64,000 nucleotides of DNA. Source: Acholoe squamosa. Its lineage: Eukaryota > Annelida > Polychaeta > Phyllodocida > Polynoidae. Location of the stretch: positions 36,213,113-36,277,112 of the forward strand of contig OX439038.1 of the NCBI GenBank assembly GCA_949317995.1. Reading direction: 5' to 3'. The translations under genes were made by a program, and so were the position numbers. The notes under the pieces are model-generated. The model was not told the DNA's origin, searched no databases, and saw nothing but the letters and a program-made list of their open reading frames with translations. Shown piece after piece: positions 44,758-55,614 of the stretch (positions are counted from its first letter, which is position 1; every line of letters starts with the position of its first letter).

Positions 44758-45477
44758 TGTCTTATTCAAGGATGGCCCTCATAAGGGCGGATCTTGTTCC
44801 CCGAGAAAAAAAACCCTTCTCCTGTTACTCCTACCTCTCCTCCCCAGCCTGGACCTAGTGTTCAAGACCAGTACTACAGCACTCAACTTTTAAGAGAAGG
44901 TTTAACTCCTGATTCCAGCCTGGTTCAAGTCCTAAACCACCTTCAAAGTAAAGCACACGAGGTGCTCAACTCTCCTAACCTCAAACTGAAGGAAAAGTTA
45001 AGACAGTACAATCAACTTATGATAAAGTCGGGAATTTTAACTAAAAAAGCCAAGGCCTTAGGACAACGTAGGGAAGGGCCCTATCCTGGTCGAGCAGTAG
45101 GACAAAGATCTGCAGCAGCAGCAGCTAGGGGTATGAACAATACTTTAGAAGACACCGACGACGGCGACGACGACACTTTCACAGAGACTAGAGACGTTCC
45201 ACAACTTCCTGACGATTCAGACGGAGAGAGTGTAGACGAAGTCAAAGGGGGGGAAGTACCTGGACCTTGTGCAAGAGACAACACAGTGGGTATGGACGCC
45301 AACATAAAAGAAAGAATACCCGCAACTTACAGAACGACTGCTAAAAATCTCTACAGAGAATTATCTCGTCAGATATTGAATTGGAACAGAGACGGAGAAA
45401 TATATGTCAACGGGGAACGTGTGCCTGGAACTGACATAACAGATTTGTTAGCTTTGCTGCCAGACCAAAGTCGTTGA
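44758..45477 (+). pseudogene. Conserved Polinton protein of unknown role
   Basis: Landmarks are SSLVQVLNHLQSKAHEVLNS, LKEKLRQYNQLMIKSG and a C-terminal GEIYVNGERVPGTDITDLLALL. The pairing of a short helical coil with a VNG/PGT...DLL tail is common to a Polinton protein family next to the integrase. The middle is acidic and Ala-rich. The start is uncertain; about one break near the N-terminus. Function unknown, possibly virion-associated. Confidence 0.6.
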
Positions 45478-45686
45478 AAAAGGACCAACCTAAAGGAAGC
45501 CAGGTCTTCATAAGAGCAGTTAAAAGGTTGAACCCCACCTTAAAATTTGTCAAAAACAAGTCGGCTTTTGCAGGACACAGTCCTTCTTTTGCTGCCAGTC
45601 CCTTGAAGAGAGCATCCCCTATAAAGAAGAGGAAAGTAAGTCAAAAAGGAACTGGACGTAAGTTTATATGGCACACAAGGCTTTGA
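45474..45686 (+). other. Basic peptide region (possible core-like protein)
   Basis: About 70 very basic residues with FAGHSPSFAASPLKRA and PIKKRKVSQKGTGRK. It overlaps the end of the preceding gene and the start of integrase, and no ATG is evident at its beginning. It might be a small DNA-binding protein or an N-terminal extension. Weakly supported. Confidence 0.35.
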
Positions 45687-46623
45687 AGAAAGATGTCCTC
45701 AGGTTTTACACAGATCCTGAACAACCTGGAAGTTTTACCAGTGTATCTAAACTTCAACGTCATCACTTCAAGAAAACAAAGAAAAAAAACATAGAACAAG
45801 CTTTGGAAGATGTAGACGCATACACCAGACACAAACCTTACAAGAGAAGATTTCCTAGAAGAAAAACACAAACATGGGGCATAGACAAACAGTGGCAACT
45901 TGATCTCATAGACATGCGAGAATTTTCAAAGGAAAACAAAGGATACCAGTACATTCTAGCGGGAATAGATGTGTTTTCAAGGTATGGTTTTGGACAACCT
46001 GTGAAAAGTAAGAGAGCTGATGACGTCACAGAGGCTTTCAAAAAAATGAGCAAAGAAAGAAAACCTCAACAAATTCAAACTGACAAGGGCAAAGAGTTCG
46101 TTAACAAATTTTAAAAAAAAAACTGTGAAAATCAAAACATCAATTTTTTCACAGGAGAAAACGACGATGTGAAGTGTGCCTTAGCCGAAAGGTTTAACTG
46201 TACTATACAAGGAAAAATGTGGAGATGTTTCTCTCATTTCAATAACTACAAATGGGTTGACTTGCTGCCCGACTTGGTTAAGTCCTACAATCTAACTTAC
46301 CACAAAACCTTAGGAGCTGCCCCTTCAGCTCTTGTTTTACAGGTTGTACGATCAACCTCAAAAGAAAAAAGTTCCTGTCCTTCAGTTGAAGAGAAAAAAA
46401 TCAAGTGCGAATGTTGAAAACAAAGAAAACATTCAACAGAGGGTACGAACCTAACTGGACTGAGGAAACATACACAGTGGACGATATTTCACCCAAAGGG
46501 TACCACCTCAAAGATCTCCTTGGAGAAGAGATAAAAGGAAGCTTCTACGAACCTAAAGTTCAGAAGGTGCAAGTCCGTCACGGAAGACGCTACAACATAG
46601 AAAAAATAGTAAAACTATTTTAA
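45668..46623 (+). pseudogene. Polinton DDE integrase
   Basis: Starts MAHKALKKDVLRFYTDP. The region RRKTQTWGIDKQWQLDLIDM holds the first catalytic Asp, IQTDKGKEF the second, and ALAERFNCTIQGKMWRCF the Glu. A C-terminal chromo/SH3-like part follows (YTVDDISPKGYHLKDLLGEE). This is the retrovirus-like integrase that marks Polintons. Broken, about two or three breaks. Confidence 0.9.
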
Positions 46624-46653
46624 CTCTTGGGAACCTGTCAAGAACATAGACAA

Positions 46654-47160
46654 ATGGCGTTTACCTTAACTTTACCTAGTAACTCGTCTATGAACGTGTT
46701 TCCTGACAACACTTTAACTAGTTACAACACAATTTTGGCAGAATACATTAACTCTCCTACTCAGTTAGAGTGTGCTCTTCAAGAAATAACCTGTCCTACC
46801 ACGTGGTACAACGTCAAAGAAGAAGCCATTCTCTTGGCAGAGGGAGAAAACGACCTGAAAAACAACCTCCGCACTGTAGTAGCTTTATTAAACAAACGCA
46901 GAAGAGAATTTTTTCCTCTGGGAAAACCAGGAGCCCATAGTGTCTTCAGTAGATCGTCAAGCTCTACGTCGAATCTATCAGCCCAATCTGCTTTGAAAAG
47001 AGGAGTAAAAATAACAAAAAACCTACGTCATGTCGACCCTGTGGGACCGACTGAAACCATTCCTCCTGCTGGTCCTGAAAGTGAAAGTCCACAAACTCCT
47101 GCTGCTGCGACTGAGACGCCATCTGGAGGATTCACCCTAAATCAGGTTACTTCTGGGTAG
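46654..47160 (+). pseudogene. Polinton virion-type protein, N-terminal part
   Basis: It starts MAFTLTLPSNSSMNVFPDNT, continues LECALQEITCPTTWYNV, and ends in a Pro-rich stretch. The SNSSMNVFPDNTL...QEI.CP.TWYNV pattern opens a family of large Polinton/adintovirus proteins, probably virion components. Only the first part is present, after which Polinton sequence is not recognised. Confidence 0.55.
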
Positions 47161-47580
47161 AATGGTAAAAGTCCTGCACTAAATACAGTCAAATTTTCAC
47201 TTCTAGGGCTATAAAATGGGTTCTAAACAGGTTGTCTATGTATATATTGGCATTAAAATTATCCTGGAGGCTTGGAGAATATTTTTAAAAAAAGATTGGA
47301 AAAGAATGAAAATAATTTAGATCATTTACTGCGGACCAAAGGGACCTATGATAGATGTGTAGTGACTCAGGTGGCAGACCACAAAATCACATCGGTGGTT
47401 TCCATGGCGATTTGCGAAAAATCTGATTGCACTTTGTTATGACAGACCTAGTGTATGATTTTTGCCATTTCAAAAGCTACAATCTGGTATATTTGGCTTA
47501 GTTCTGAGGAAATTTTAAGTATTTGAAATATTTTGTCAAGTGTCAGCGATAGTGGATTTTTTCGGGTCGCAGCGCATATT
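47161..47580. other. Unassigned 420 bp between Polinton and B gag
   Basis: I recognise no gene or repeat family here. It lies between the last Polinton sequence and the gag of element B and shares nothing obvious with other parts of the window. It could be the scar of a rearrangement or a bit of another element. Confidence 0.35.
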
Positions 47581-47639
47581 TAGGGTGGTACCACCCTAAC
47601 CAACCGACGGCAGAAAAGGAAGAGAAGGAAGAGGAGGAG

Positions 47640-48590
47640 GATAAGGGGGAAGGTGGCACGGCAGGCAGAGAGAAGAGAGTTCATCTGGTTACACGTCGTG
47701 TTTAGGGCAATTCCTGAAACAGTGAAGTCTGGTTCAAGAGTGCCTACTGCACGACCAGTATCCGCTAGATACTTTGACATCTGGATAGCTTTAGCTTCCA
47801 GTTTGGAATAATCATCCAGCATTTTTGTCTGCTTAGCAGTCAAGTTTGTGGATTCACGTATCCATTGACCTCTGAGTTTTTCATGCTCTTCGGTTTGTTT
47901 ATGATATGTACTTTGTGCATCTTTGAAGGCTGATTCTATTTTCTTCAGCTCTTCTTGATACTTGCCATGGGCCAATTGAGTTGAATTTAACTCTTGTTTA
48001 GTTTTATTCAACTCTGCCGTGTATAGTGCATCAAGATACTGTTCGTGCTGGAGTTGGAAATCTTGTTTTTCCTTCTCGATTCGATCCAACAACAGTTGTT
48101 GTTGGCGTCTACAACTCTGATCGTAATCAAGACGTTCTGACATCAACTGTTTGTTTTCAGTCAGAATTCTGTCTCGAGTCCCGGTCAGTGTAATAAGATC
48201 CTTTTGGATCTTCGCGTATTCAGCTCTCATGTCTTCAAGCTCGTCCATTTTGTTCTTTTCGAATCCACATTTCTGGTGTTTAATTCGAGAACTATATGGA
48301 GTTTCAAACATACCTGCACTAGGCTTCGGTACCTCAAATGGTAGATGACCAAATTGAGCGGTACTTTTGTGCATAGGTGCAGGTTTCAAAGTACCTCCTG
48401 GCATGAATAAGGAATCTCCAAATTCTTCCAGTTCGTCATGTAAGTTTTTTCTTACATCCGCTAACCCATCAGGGTAGTGTTCCTGTGGATCTCTTCACTC
48501 CGTACCTTGGGATGGTGACTTTTAGCTCATGATTTGGGCCATTTCCCCTAACTGGGCTCAGCTCAGTAATTTCTGACTGCGCTTACCCGA
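47640..48590 (-). pseudogene. B gag, N-terminal coiled-coil part
   Basis: Read on the minus strand, the visible part starts near MPGGTLKPAPMHKSTAQFG and runs into a long coiled coil (KNKMDELEDMRAEYAKIQKDL, RIEKEKQDFQLQHEQYLD, KLRGQWIRESTNL). It ends in ALNTTCNQMN, near where element sequence stops. The coiled coil matches in type that of E3 (57310-57800). The Leu-rich run beyond about 47650 is low-complexity sequence, not a supported membrane segment. Fossil part. Confidence 0.75.
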
Positions 48591-48599
48591 AGACCAACT

Positions 48600-48612
48600 G
48601 GTCACGGCACCA
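48600..48612 (-). other. Primer-binding site of element B
   Basis: The minus strand reads TGGTGCCGTGACC one base after the LTR end, as expected for a tRNA primer site. The same site is at 26910-26922. The tRNA is not identified. Confidence 0.65.
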
Positions 48613-48613
48613 G

Positions 48614-49032
48614 TGTAGTGGTTCGTCTCGTTAAGTTAGATTAAGTAATCATAACGAAGAGAGAGAAAGTTTTCGGGTAGGCAACCGAGCTTTTATTCCA
48701 TAGCTTATGTTACATACGATCACGGCCTCAGAGGACTACATGCTGCTAGGGCATTGGGTTACCCTTTCGGGTAACGACCTGGTTGAGCAGTGGGTAAAAC
48801 CACTACTGGAGAACATGGGGGTAGAACCACCCTTATATAGGGGAAAATCCCGCAAAACTCAGACCGGCCACGTGACGTGTGGCGGACGAGTGGTAGGCCC
48901 CCTGGTGTAATGGATACGAACCCAGAGGCAGGTGCTGCCACCTGCCATCCGGATTCCCCCACTACACCCGAAGACCTAGGTCTGAGTCCCACGGGTACAT
49001 GAACGTATAAGTGTAAATACCATACCCCTACA
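48614..49032 (-). repeat. LTR of element B (419 bp, 5' LTR on the minus strand)
   Basis: On the minus strand it runs from TGTAGGGGTATGG to ACCACTACA, with a TATA box (plus-strand 48831-48839). It is very similar to 26924-27336. Its outer edge abuts the GACG duplication at 49033-49036. Confidence 0.87.
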
Positions 49033-49036
49033 GACG

Positions 49037-50380
49037 CATGAACAGGAATCTGCTATTCTAAAGCTAAAGGATCTGTTCACGAGTACTCCCGTATTGCAAT
49101 ATCTGAATGAGACGGATCATTTCATACTGGATATGGATGCTAGTAATGATAGCATTGGCGCTGCCCTTTCGCAAGCAACCTATTGCTTTTGCTAGCAATA
49201 CACTGAGTAAAACTACTGCACGACTAAACGAGAACTGTTAGCAGTAGTAGTATATACAAAGAAGTTCAAACACTTCTTATGGGGGACTGACTTTACTTTA
49301 CCTACGGATCATTCCTCTTTAAGATGGTTATTGAACTTCAGAGATGCTGAAGGAATGTTGGGTCGATGGCTAGCCCATCTGTCCGAATATGGGCTAGAAC
49401 ATCGCCAAATTCAGCATAGACCCGGAGTGAAGCATTTAAATGCTGATGCCTTGTCTCGAATACCAATTCAGAAATGTGATAATCCGGATTGTACCGACTG
49501 TGGGGCTCACAGCAGTTTTAGCAGGGATTCGTAGACCTTTCGAACCCCTAGTTGCCAGCATACTGGAATGGTCTATGGATCACCAACGACGGTTCCAGGG
49601 AGCTGACTCGATAACTGCACAGCTACTGCAATTGGTACCTAAGGGTATACGTCCAGTTTGACCTGAGGTCTCCCTGGAAAATCGAGAAATGAGAAGGTTT
49701 CTTCCTCAATGGACAGAGCTTGAAGTCCGGAAAGGTGTGTTATACCGTTGGAAGCCATGTAATAATGGTGAGAGACTCATACAAGTGGTTATACCACATG
49801 CAATGAGGCATGACATCATGTATTATTGTCATGGCCATCAGACCAGTGGTCATTTTGGAAGGAAACGCTCATTAGCACGACTTTCTAAAAAATACTATTT
49901 GCCCGGCATGTCGCGAGATTTGCAAAGATGAGTAACCACCTGTCCGGACTGTTGTAAAAACAAACCCGGACCCGGGATGGGCAAGCTTCCCCTATCTCAG
50001 GAACTTTTCGGAGTGAGATTCGCGAGAATTGGAGTAGATATCATTAGTGGGTTCAACACAACCGCTAATGATAATACCTGTATGATGGTAGTGTGTGATT
50101 ACTATACGAAGTATACTAAAGTTCTCCCACTACCGGATCACAAAGCAGTCACTTGTGCCGAAGCCTTTGTAAAAGGTTGGGTACTGACCTTTGGTGTACC
50201 ACTTATGCTACACAGTAACCAAGGTAGAGAAATCGAATCTCTGGCAAGGAATGTGCGAATACTTAGCTATTTGCAAAACTAGAACCAACCCATACAGACC
50301 TCAGAGTGATGGATTGAGTGATGGATTGGTTGAAAGAATAACAACTGACTCGAAAGGTCTGATTGTTGTCGCTGTATGAT
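49037..50380 (+). pseudogene. E2 RNase H and integrase
   Basis: RNase H shows sequence corresponding to FILDMDASNDSIGAALSQ and the end block LSEYGLEHRQIQHRPGVKHLNADALSR. Integrase shows CHGHQTSGHFGRKR, GMGKLPLSQELFGVRFARIG and YRPQSDGL. It closely matches E1. Broken, several breaks, and the C-terminal part is not seen before the spacer. Confidence 0.85.
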
Positions 50381-50800
50381 GTACCAGTGGGTAGTGGACG
50401 GATAATCCAGTGGATTTGCTTAAGCTTTCCATAAACTCCACTTAAATTCCTAGATGAGTCGACAGCATGAGCGATAATTAACTAAAAACATTCAGTTTAT
50501 GTTCCGTCCGTAGCACGTGCGTTGCCGCATGACGTCACCGCGTCCAGTCTTGACTGACCTCTCATGACCCCGCTCGCAAGCGTGGAAATGACGTCACGGA
50601 AGCTGGCGTGTCGCCATATTGTTTTTTGGTAAGGATCAAGGCGGACAAGCGATCGTCCATCTGCAGGTTTCTACCTCTAAACAGTTTGCCCCCCCACCAA
50701 CAGAGTCGATTCTTAGGAAGGCGGCTCCGATCTGTGTCGACCCCTGACGCCGTTAAGTCAGGAAAAGGAGTGTTGGACTCCCGTGTAGATTCCTTCAGTC
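50381..50800 (+). promoter_or_regulatory. E2 spacer before the third gene (two CREs, E-box, donor-like site)
   Basis: Counterpart of 15281-15782: CACGTG at 50514-50519, TGACGTCA at 50530-50537 and 50589-50596 (again 59 bp apart), GCCATATTG, and GTAAGG at 50629. The third gene starts 172 bp after the donor-like site, as in E1. Confidence 0.5.
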
Positions 50801-53742
50801 ATGGCTGAGGAATCCGTAACCGTAGCCAAGCTATCCAGTGACCCGGATAAGTTGACTCCGTCTGCAGATGCTTTTCCAGAAGCATTATCACCTGTAACAC
50901 AGGCAGATAATGACCTGATGGAGGTGGATGAATCTGCTGATAGGTCATTTGAGGACAAGCTAGCTTCATTTTCTTTGAATGAGCCAGAAAAGCCAGTTTC
51001 ACCACTTCCTGCCGAGGGATCTAGAGACGCTTCTAAGTCAGTAGAAGTACAGCTAGGTGCAACCGGATCCGAAACTACCCAGGTAGACGGATCCAAAGAC
51101 CAAGTAAGGGAGACGGAACCGATCCAGGATAACCCGTTCCCAGCATTCTACGATGGAAGGTACCTGTACGTCCATCCGGAGCTACAGGCACAGACAGTGC
51201 ACTCTGATGGATCTCCAGTTAAAATGGATCCGAGATGCTATCGAGGATGTGATGCACCTGCTCCAACTCGAGAGGACGCCACTGGAGTGGCTTACGGACT
51301 GGACTGGTTCCAGCGAGGACTCATGGTAGATATTTCCTTCCGAGAGTCGGTTCACGAAGCGAACAGAACCTTCGAGCTGGGAGCCTATCCCAAGCCTGAT
51401 AGGTCTCAGTGGCATGTAACACGTGAAAATGTTAACTGGGTGGGTTGTGTTTCTGATTCCCAAGGCCAAACTTACCCCCACCCTAGAACTATCCAGCATG
51501 ACCTTCATACTATGAGGGAGTTCAGAGAAGCCGCTTCTTCATTCAAAAAGTGGGACGACGGTTACTATATAGTAGAAGCCGAAGTTACCCAGGTCAGGAA
51601 CTCCTCCCTCCTAGAACTGGACCGTTACGCAGCTCTCCATATGATTATCCAACGTCGTATGGCAGCTGAGGATGAGGCTCGCAATAAAGCACGAATTGAG
51701 GAGAAGGTAGTAAAGGTAACCGCTCCCCCGATTCCCGATTTGAAACTAGATGCTAGAGGCTTGGATACTCCTAAATCCGCCTCTAGTGGCTCTACCGGAA
51801 AACCTGTGGATCTGGAAACCCCAAGCACCTCGGGTAAGGTTTCTCCTGCTGGAAAGGCCGAACCTGGAGCCAAGGATTCGGATCCGGAAGATTGGCAAGT
51901 GTCAAAGAACAGGAGGTCTGCCTCACGTCGGCTTAAGAATCTACCCAATTCTGTTAAAGCCGAACAGAAGCCAAGTACCTCAGGTGCCTGCAGTTCGAGT
52001 GCCGCCATGGAGGTGGACTCGTCGGATGAGGATTCTTTAGACGAATCCTCAGTAGAGTATGATGAGAAAAGTGTCCCATCTACTCAGATAGAAGCAGAGC
52101 ATTGGTCTAAAGCCAAGTCTGGTTTTAAGACCTGGATACCCACCTGCTTCCAAGACTGTGCATATGGAGTAAAGAAAGACGGCTCCACTTTGTATGCCTG
52201 CCCCGATCCCGTTAATAAGAATGGGGAATCAGATGACGAAGATTGGATGCGTCTTACGGACGAGGATCCCAATCCAAGCAAGGCCTATCTCAAGATGTGG
52301 CTGATGCTGAACCATACAGACGGGTATTATACCTATACCCAGAGGCGAAAGCTACGTTGGGCACTTGAGAAGTGGTACCGTGACGATCAAAAGTACTGTC
52401 CCTTCTCCATCTGCCAGGATGCGAGTGATGTTTCGGTCCGGACCTGGAGTACTTCAGCCCGGTTCCAGAGACATCTAGTAGAGGCCCACTTCCACCATCA
52501 CCCGGTCTACATCTGTGACCCGAGTTATGGTAAGAAGGGGAAGAAATGCACTACGAAGGTCACTTACAACCGGCGTAGCGATCTGGCAAGACACCAGAAG
52601 AAGGGACATGCTGAAGGTCTCGATACAGCTTGTAAACGGATCATGGAGCTGCATCAGGAACTCAGGAAAGAGTTCGATAGTTTAAGCTCGGATGCTTGGA
52701 CAAAGATCCGACCAGGGGACCAAGTCCTCTGTGAGGTTCCAAAATCCAAGGATTCGAAAACTACGAGCTGAGATTGTCCTGACTCCAGGTAAGGGCAAAC
52801 TGGATATGCATGAGAGTATTTGGCAGAGATGCGAAGAGTCCGGGAAGGATGGTAAGCGCGAGATAGAATCAGGAGAGACCAGAGCTGGGGTGGACCCGGT
52901 AATTGTCAGAGTAAACCTAGTACCCAGTCCAGGGCGGATAATCGTTCCAGATCCCCCCTGGCACGTCACCCACACGAACAGAGCCAGAGTACTCCTGTAT
53001 TCAAGAAACCTGGCCCTGCCGGCTACGCTTGGGCAGCAGCTAAACTGGGGAAGCTGGATAAAGACAGTTTCCCGTCAATGTCACAAGGTCCTGGACCCGA
53101 AAGCCAGACCTTGGTCATCGGGAAAGGGGGTCGCCTTGTACCCAAAAAGGCCCCAGCACCTGCAGTCGCCGGAGCTCCAGGTGTCGTGTCTCCTGAGCAG
53201 GTACAGTTGTACATGCAGATGGGGTTGAAACAGAACCCTCCACCCGGTTACTGTGTCCCTATGGCACCTACGGGAACGTCCGGAAGCCCAACATCCAGAA
53301 ATACTGCTCCTGTAGTGACAACACCCCCCAAGAGTGTTGCAATACCCGTCAAACCGAAGGATGCGATTACCATTAAAACCGGTAACGCTGAAATCTGGTT
53401 TGAGAAGTCAAGCCAAGGGGAGGCTGATGTGCAGAAGGCCATCTACACCCATTGGGAGAAATGTGTCAAGGAGAGAGCTACAGAATTCCATCAGGGTCTT
53501 CTGAATGACACTCTCATGTGTATGAAGGAAGTAGGCAATGCTGAGAAGGAACGCCTAGAATCCGTAATCCGAGACGAAGTAAAAGCTCGTGAGGAGGAAG
53601 CTATAGCTGCAAAAGAACAGGCAGCTATGGATGTGCACGTTCTAGAAAAGCGTGTAAAGGAGGAGATCACCCGAAACACCAATCTGAACACTAAGTTCAT
53701 GAGGGTGTTCGGGGTCGACATTGACGAATGGGACGGCACTCC
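50801..53742 (+). pseudogene. E2 third gene: MAEE zinc-finger/coiled-coil protein
   Basis: Starts MAEESVTVAKLSSDPDK, parallel to E1 (MAEESVAAAKLSGDPDK). The middle is Ser/Thr-rich and acidic (SSDEDSLDESSVEYDEK). The paired fingers read CPFSIC...FQRHLVEAHFH and YICDPSYGKKGKKC...LARHQKKGHAEG; the last position differs from E1. A Pro-rich linker and a coiled coil follow, then NTKFMRVFGVDIDEWDGTP, where LINE copy 3 is inserted. Broken, about two breaks. Function unknown. Confidence 0.75.
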
Positions 53743-53744
53743 TC

Positions 53745-53806
53745 AGAGCCGGATTCTGCAGGCTCCACCGTCTTCCACCGAGGTGGAGCCTGCAGAATCC
53801 GGCTCT
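53745..53806. repeat. Perfect 25-bp inverted repeat at the LINE copy 3 5' edge
   Basis: AGAGCCGGATTCTGCAGGCT plus five bases (53745-53769) is the exact reverse complement of 53782-53806, with a 12-base loop. It lies right at the 5' junction of the LINE. Confidence 0.92.
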
Positions 53807-53997
53807 GAGGGTGAGGAAGAACCCCGTTCTCCTGACAAGGAAGCGGAATCTTCACCTTCTACTTCCACCGTGGGGGTGGTGGATACTCCGGCCTCCCAGA
53901 GAGATGCACTGGAGGATGAGATGGGGAATAACACCAGGCAAGGGTCAAAAGCTGTGCTATGGCCTCTGATAGACACACCTAACCCCAATATGGCGAA

Positions 53998-54688
53998 CGT
54001 TAGGTGTAATATAATCCAATGGAACTGTAGAGGAATCAGAGCAAACAGAGCAGAACTGCCCATCTTGGTGGCAGACCTCAACCCAGTTGCTCTGAGCCTC
54101 CAGGAGTTGAAAGTGACCATACCAGGTCAAATACCTAGACTTGCAAATTACAAGAGCTACAACAAAATCCCAGATCCCAACCAGGCATCAGGAGGAGAAG
54201 CTCTCATGATAAACAAGTCATACCCCCAAACCGAAATAAGACTAAATACGGATCTACAGGCAGTTGCAGCCCGAGTGACGATCAACACCTCTGTCACACT
54301 GTGCTCTCTCTATCTACCACCTAATGAGAGAGTCATGTACGAGCAACTAACATTGCTGGTGGAACAACTGCCTCCCCCATACATTCTGCTTGGTGACTTC
54401 AATGCTCACAGCACAATTTGGGGTTCACACCGCACAAACAGAAGAGGTCGGACTATTGAGAATCTTCTCGATAAAAAGTCACTATGTTTACTCAACACAG
54501 GGACTCCAACCTTTCTCTGTAGATCAGGCAGAAAATCAGCCTTAGACCTTACAATCTGTCATCCAGATATCGATGGTGACTATAACTGGAGAGTGCATCC
54601 AGACCCCCTGCAAAGCGACCACTTTCCGGTGATACTCAGCACCATCAAGGTAAACTCTCATGAAGACCAACCAGCCACATTGGGATAG
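53998..54688 (+). pseudogene. LINE copy 3 APE-type endonuclease
   Basis: The domain starts MANVRCNIIQWNCRGIRANR and shows the usual endonuclease blocks: LSLQELKV (metal-binding Glu), YILLGDFNAHSTIWG (Asp/Asn), SALDLTICHP and QSDHFPVILS (catalytic Asp-His). This is the enzyme that nicks the target DNA to start LINE insertion. The frame runs in from the preceding third gene of E2, giving a chance chimeric reading frame from 53078. It ends soon after the endonuclease, where the RT has been lost. Confidence 0.88.
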
Positions 54689-54767
54689 AGGGGAACGAAG
54701 CTGCAGACCATGCAGCTAAGAAAGCCCTGAGCCGGGAACCCGGCTTGGCTCCCATCCCCTGCTCCCT

Positions 54768-55150
54768 ATGGCCAAGGAGTTCATAAAGAAAGAGTGGCAG
54801 AAAAGATGGAGTTCTGACCACAACAACAAGCTCAGAGCCATTGAACCTTCGATTGGCAAAGAGCATGACCACACTGGCCTGACCAGGAGGGAATCAACAA
54901 GACTGACCCGTCTTCAGATAGGTCACTCACTGCTGACTCATGGACACCTCATGAAGGGTAAAAACCAACCCGCATGTCAGCGATGTCAAGTACCTCTGAC
55001 AATGGAACACCTGGTGCCCTCATGTCAGGCAACAAAGAGGAGTAGGGACAAGCACCTTCATGGTTTGTCCATGAACAGTGTGTTTACCAGCACTGGTAAG
55101 AAAGAACTTCTGACCTTCCTCAGAGAAGTGAAGATGTTCGAGAAGCTCTC
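54768..55150 (+). pseudogene. LINE copy 3 RNase H tail and C-terminal CCHC finger
   Basis: Encodes KEWQKRWSSDHNNKLRAIEPS, RLQIGHSLLTHGHLMKG and a CCHC finger CQRCQVPLTMEHLVPSC, then the C-terminal FLREVKMFEKL. The finger is missing from copy 2, where that stretch is shorter. Confidence 0.8.
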
Positions 55151-55614
55151 AAGTGGGGGGGAAACACCTCCCCTCAAGTATCGGTCAGGTGGGCTGGGGG
55201 AATGGTCCTCCAGCCCGGCTGGAAGAGTAATCTTGCAGGTAGGTTGGAAAGTGGCTCTCTATACTCATCAGTCCGTGGTAAGCTGGCCCGATTGGTATAG
55301 AACCACGACTGTCCGGCCGGTGTCAGGATAATGGACTGGTCAGGTGATGTGTCAACAGTCTGCAGCACAGCATCTGGGTGAGGCAGCACGATAAAGATGG
55401 GCCTTGAGCCACGAGCAGTGTCTCACTGCTATGAGCCGTGTCCCACTGCTACAAGTAGACTCCCAAACACACGCACGCGCACGCGCACACTCACACACAC
55501 ACACACGTGCAAATTAAGTTTGAGAAAAGAATGGACTAAATGTCTGATAACCAATGAGGCAGTCCCATGAGGCCTACGGCCTTAGGACGTTAAACAATCA
55601 ATCAATCAATCAAT

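Larger units (their letters stand above)
33382..47160 (-). mobile_element. Polinton/Maverick (adintovirus-like), right copy
   Basis: The terminus is at 33382 (AGTAGTATATAC). Going right, the copy repeats inverted everything seen at 1-9870, then continues with a G-rich repeat, a death-domain gene, the packaging ATPase, a pX-like gene, a conserved virion-type gene, a basic peptide, integrase and a virion-type N-terminus. Polymerase and integrase are read in opposite directions, as in many Polintons. Major capsid and protease genes and the far terminus are not seen, so the copy is incomplete. About ten breaks overall, mostly in polymerase and integrase; several genes look whole. Confidence 0.9.
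26533..49032 (-). mobile_element. LTR element B (minus strand) inserted in E2, itself holding the right Polinton copy
   Basis: Both outer edges carry LTR tips of one family (TGTAGTGG at 26533; CCCCTACA ending at 49032), and the host E2 reads straight on across the site with GACG duplicated (26529-26532 and 49033-49036). Reading the minus strand, the parts are LTR, primer site, gag, then Polinton sequence, integrase tail, third gene, 3' region, LTR, a short gag piece, and a partial LTR. The extra LTR-gag-LTR unit at the left edge suggests recombination between copies. Broken and incomplete: most of pol is not seen. The LTRs look about 95% alike or better. Confidence 0.8.
53743..55614 (+). mobile_element. 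LINE copy 3 (I/Nimb-like; endonuclease end joined to RNase H end)
   Basis: This copy carries the endonuclease at its 5' side and the RNase H C-terminus, CCHC finger and 3' end at its other side. The central reverse transcriptase is absent: sequence jumps from the end of the endonuclease to the SHIG...NEAAD block near 54665-54690. The 3' end has the hairpin repeats, the CA-rich stretch and the (AATC)n tail. It splits the last codons of the E2 third gene; E2 resumes at CCCGAGTCGGCC near 55615. Only about three bases could be a target duplication. Confidence 0.85.

Noticed and set aside
43052-47160. Major capsid and protease genes of the Polinton.
   Set aside because: I looked for them in this block and found no convincing sequence; the element is incomplete here.
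47580-47650. Leu-rich run resembling a membrane helix at the end of the B gag frame.
   Set aside because: It comes from a purine/pyrimidine-biased simple stretch beyond the recognisable gag sequence.
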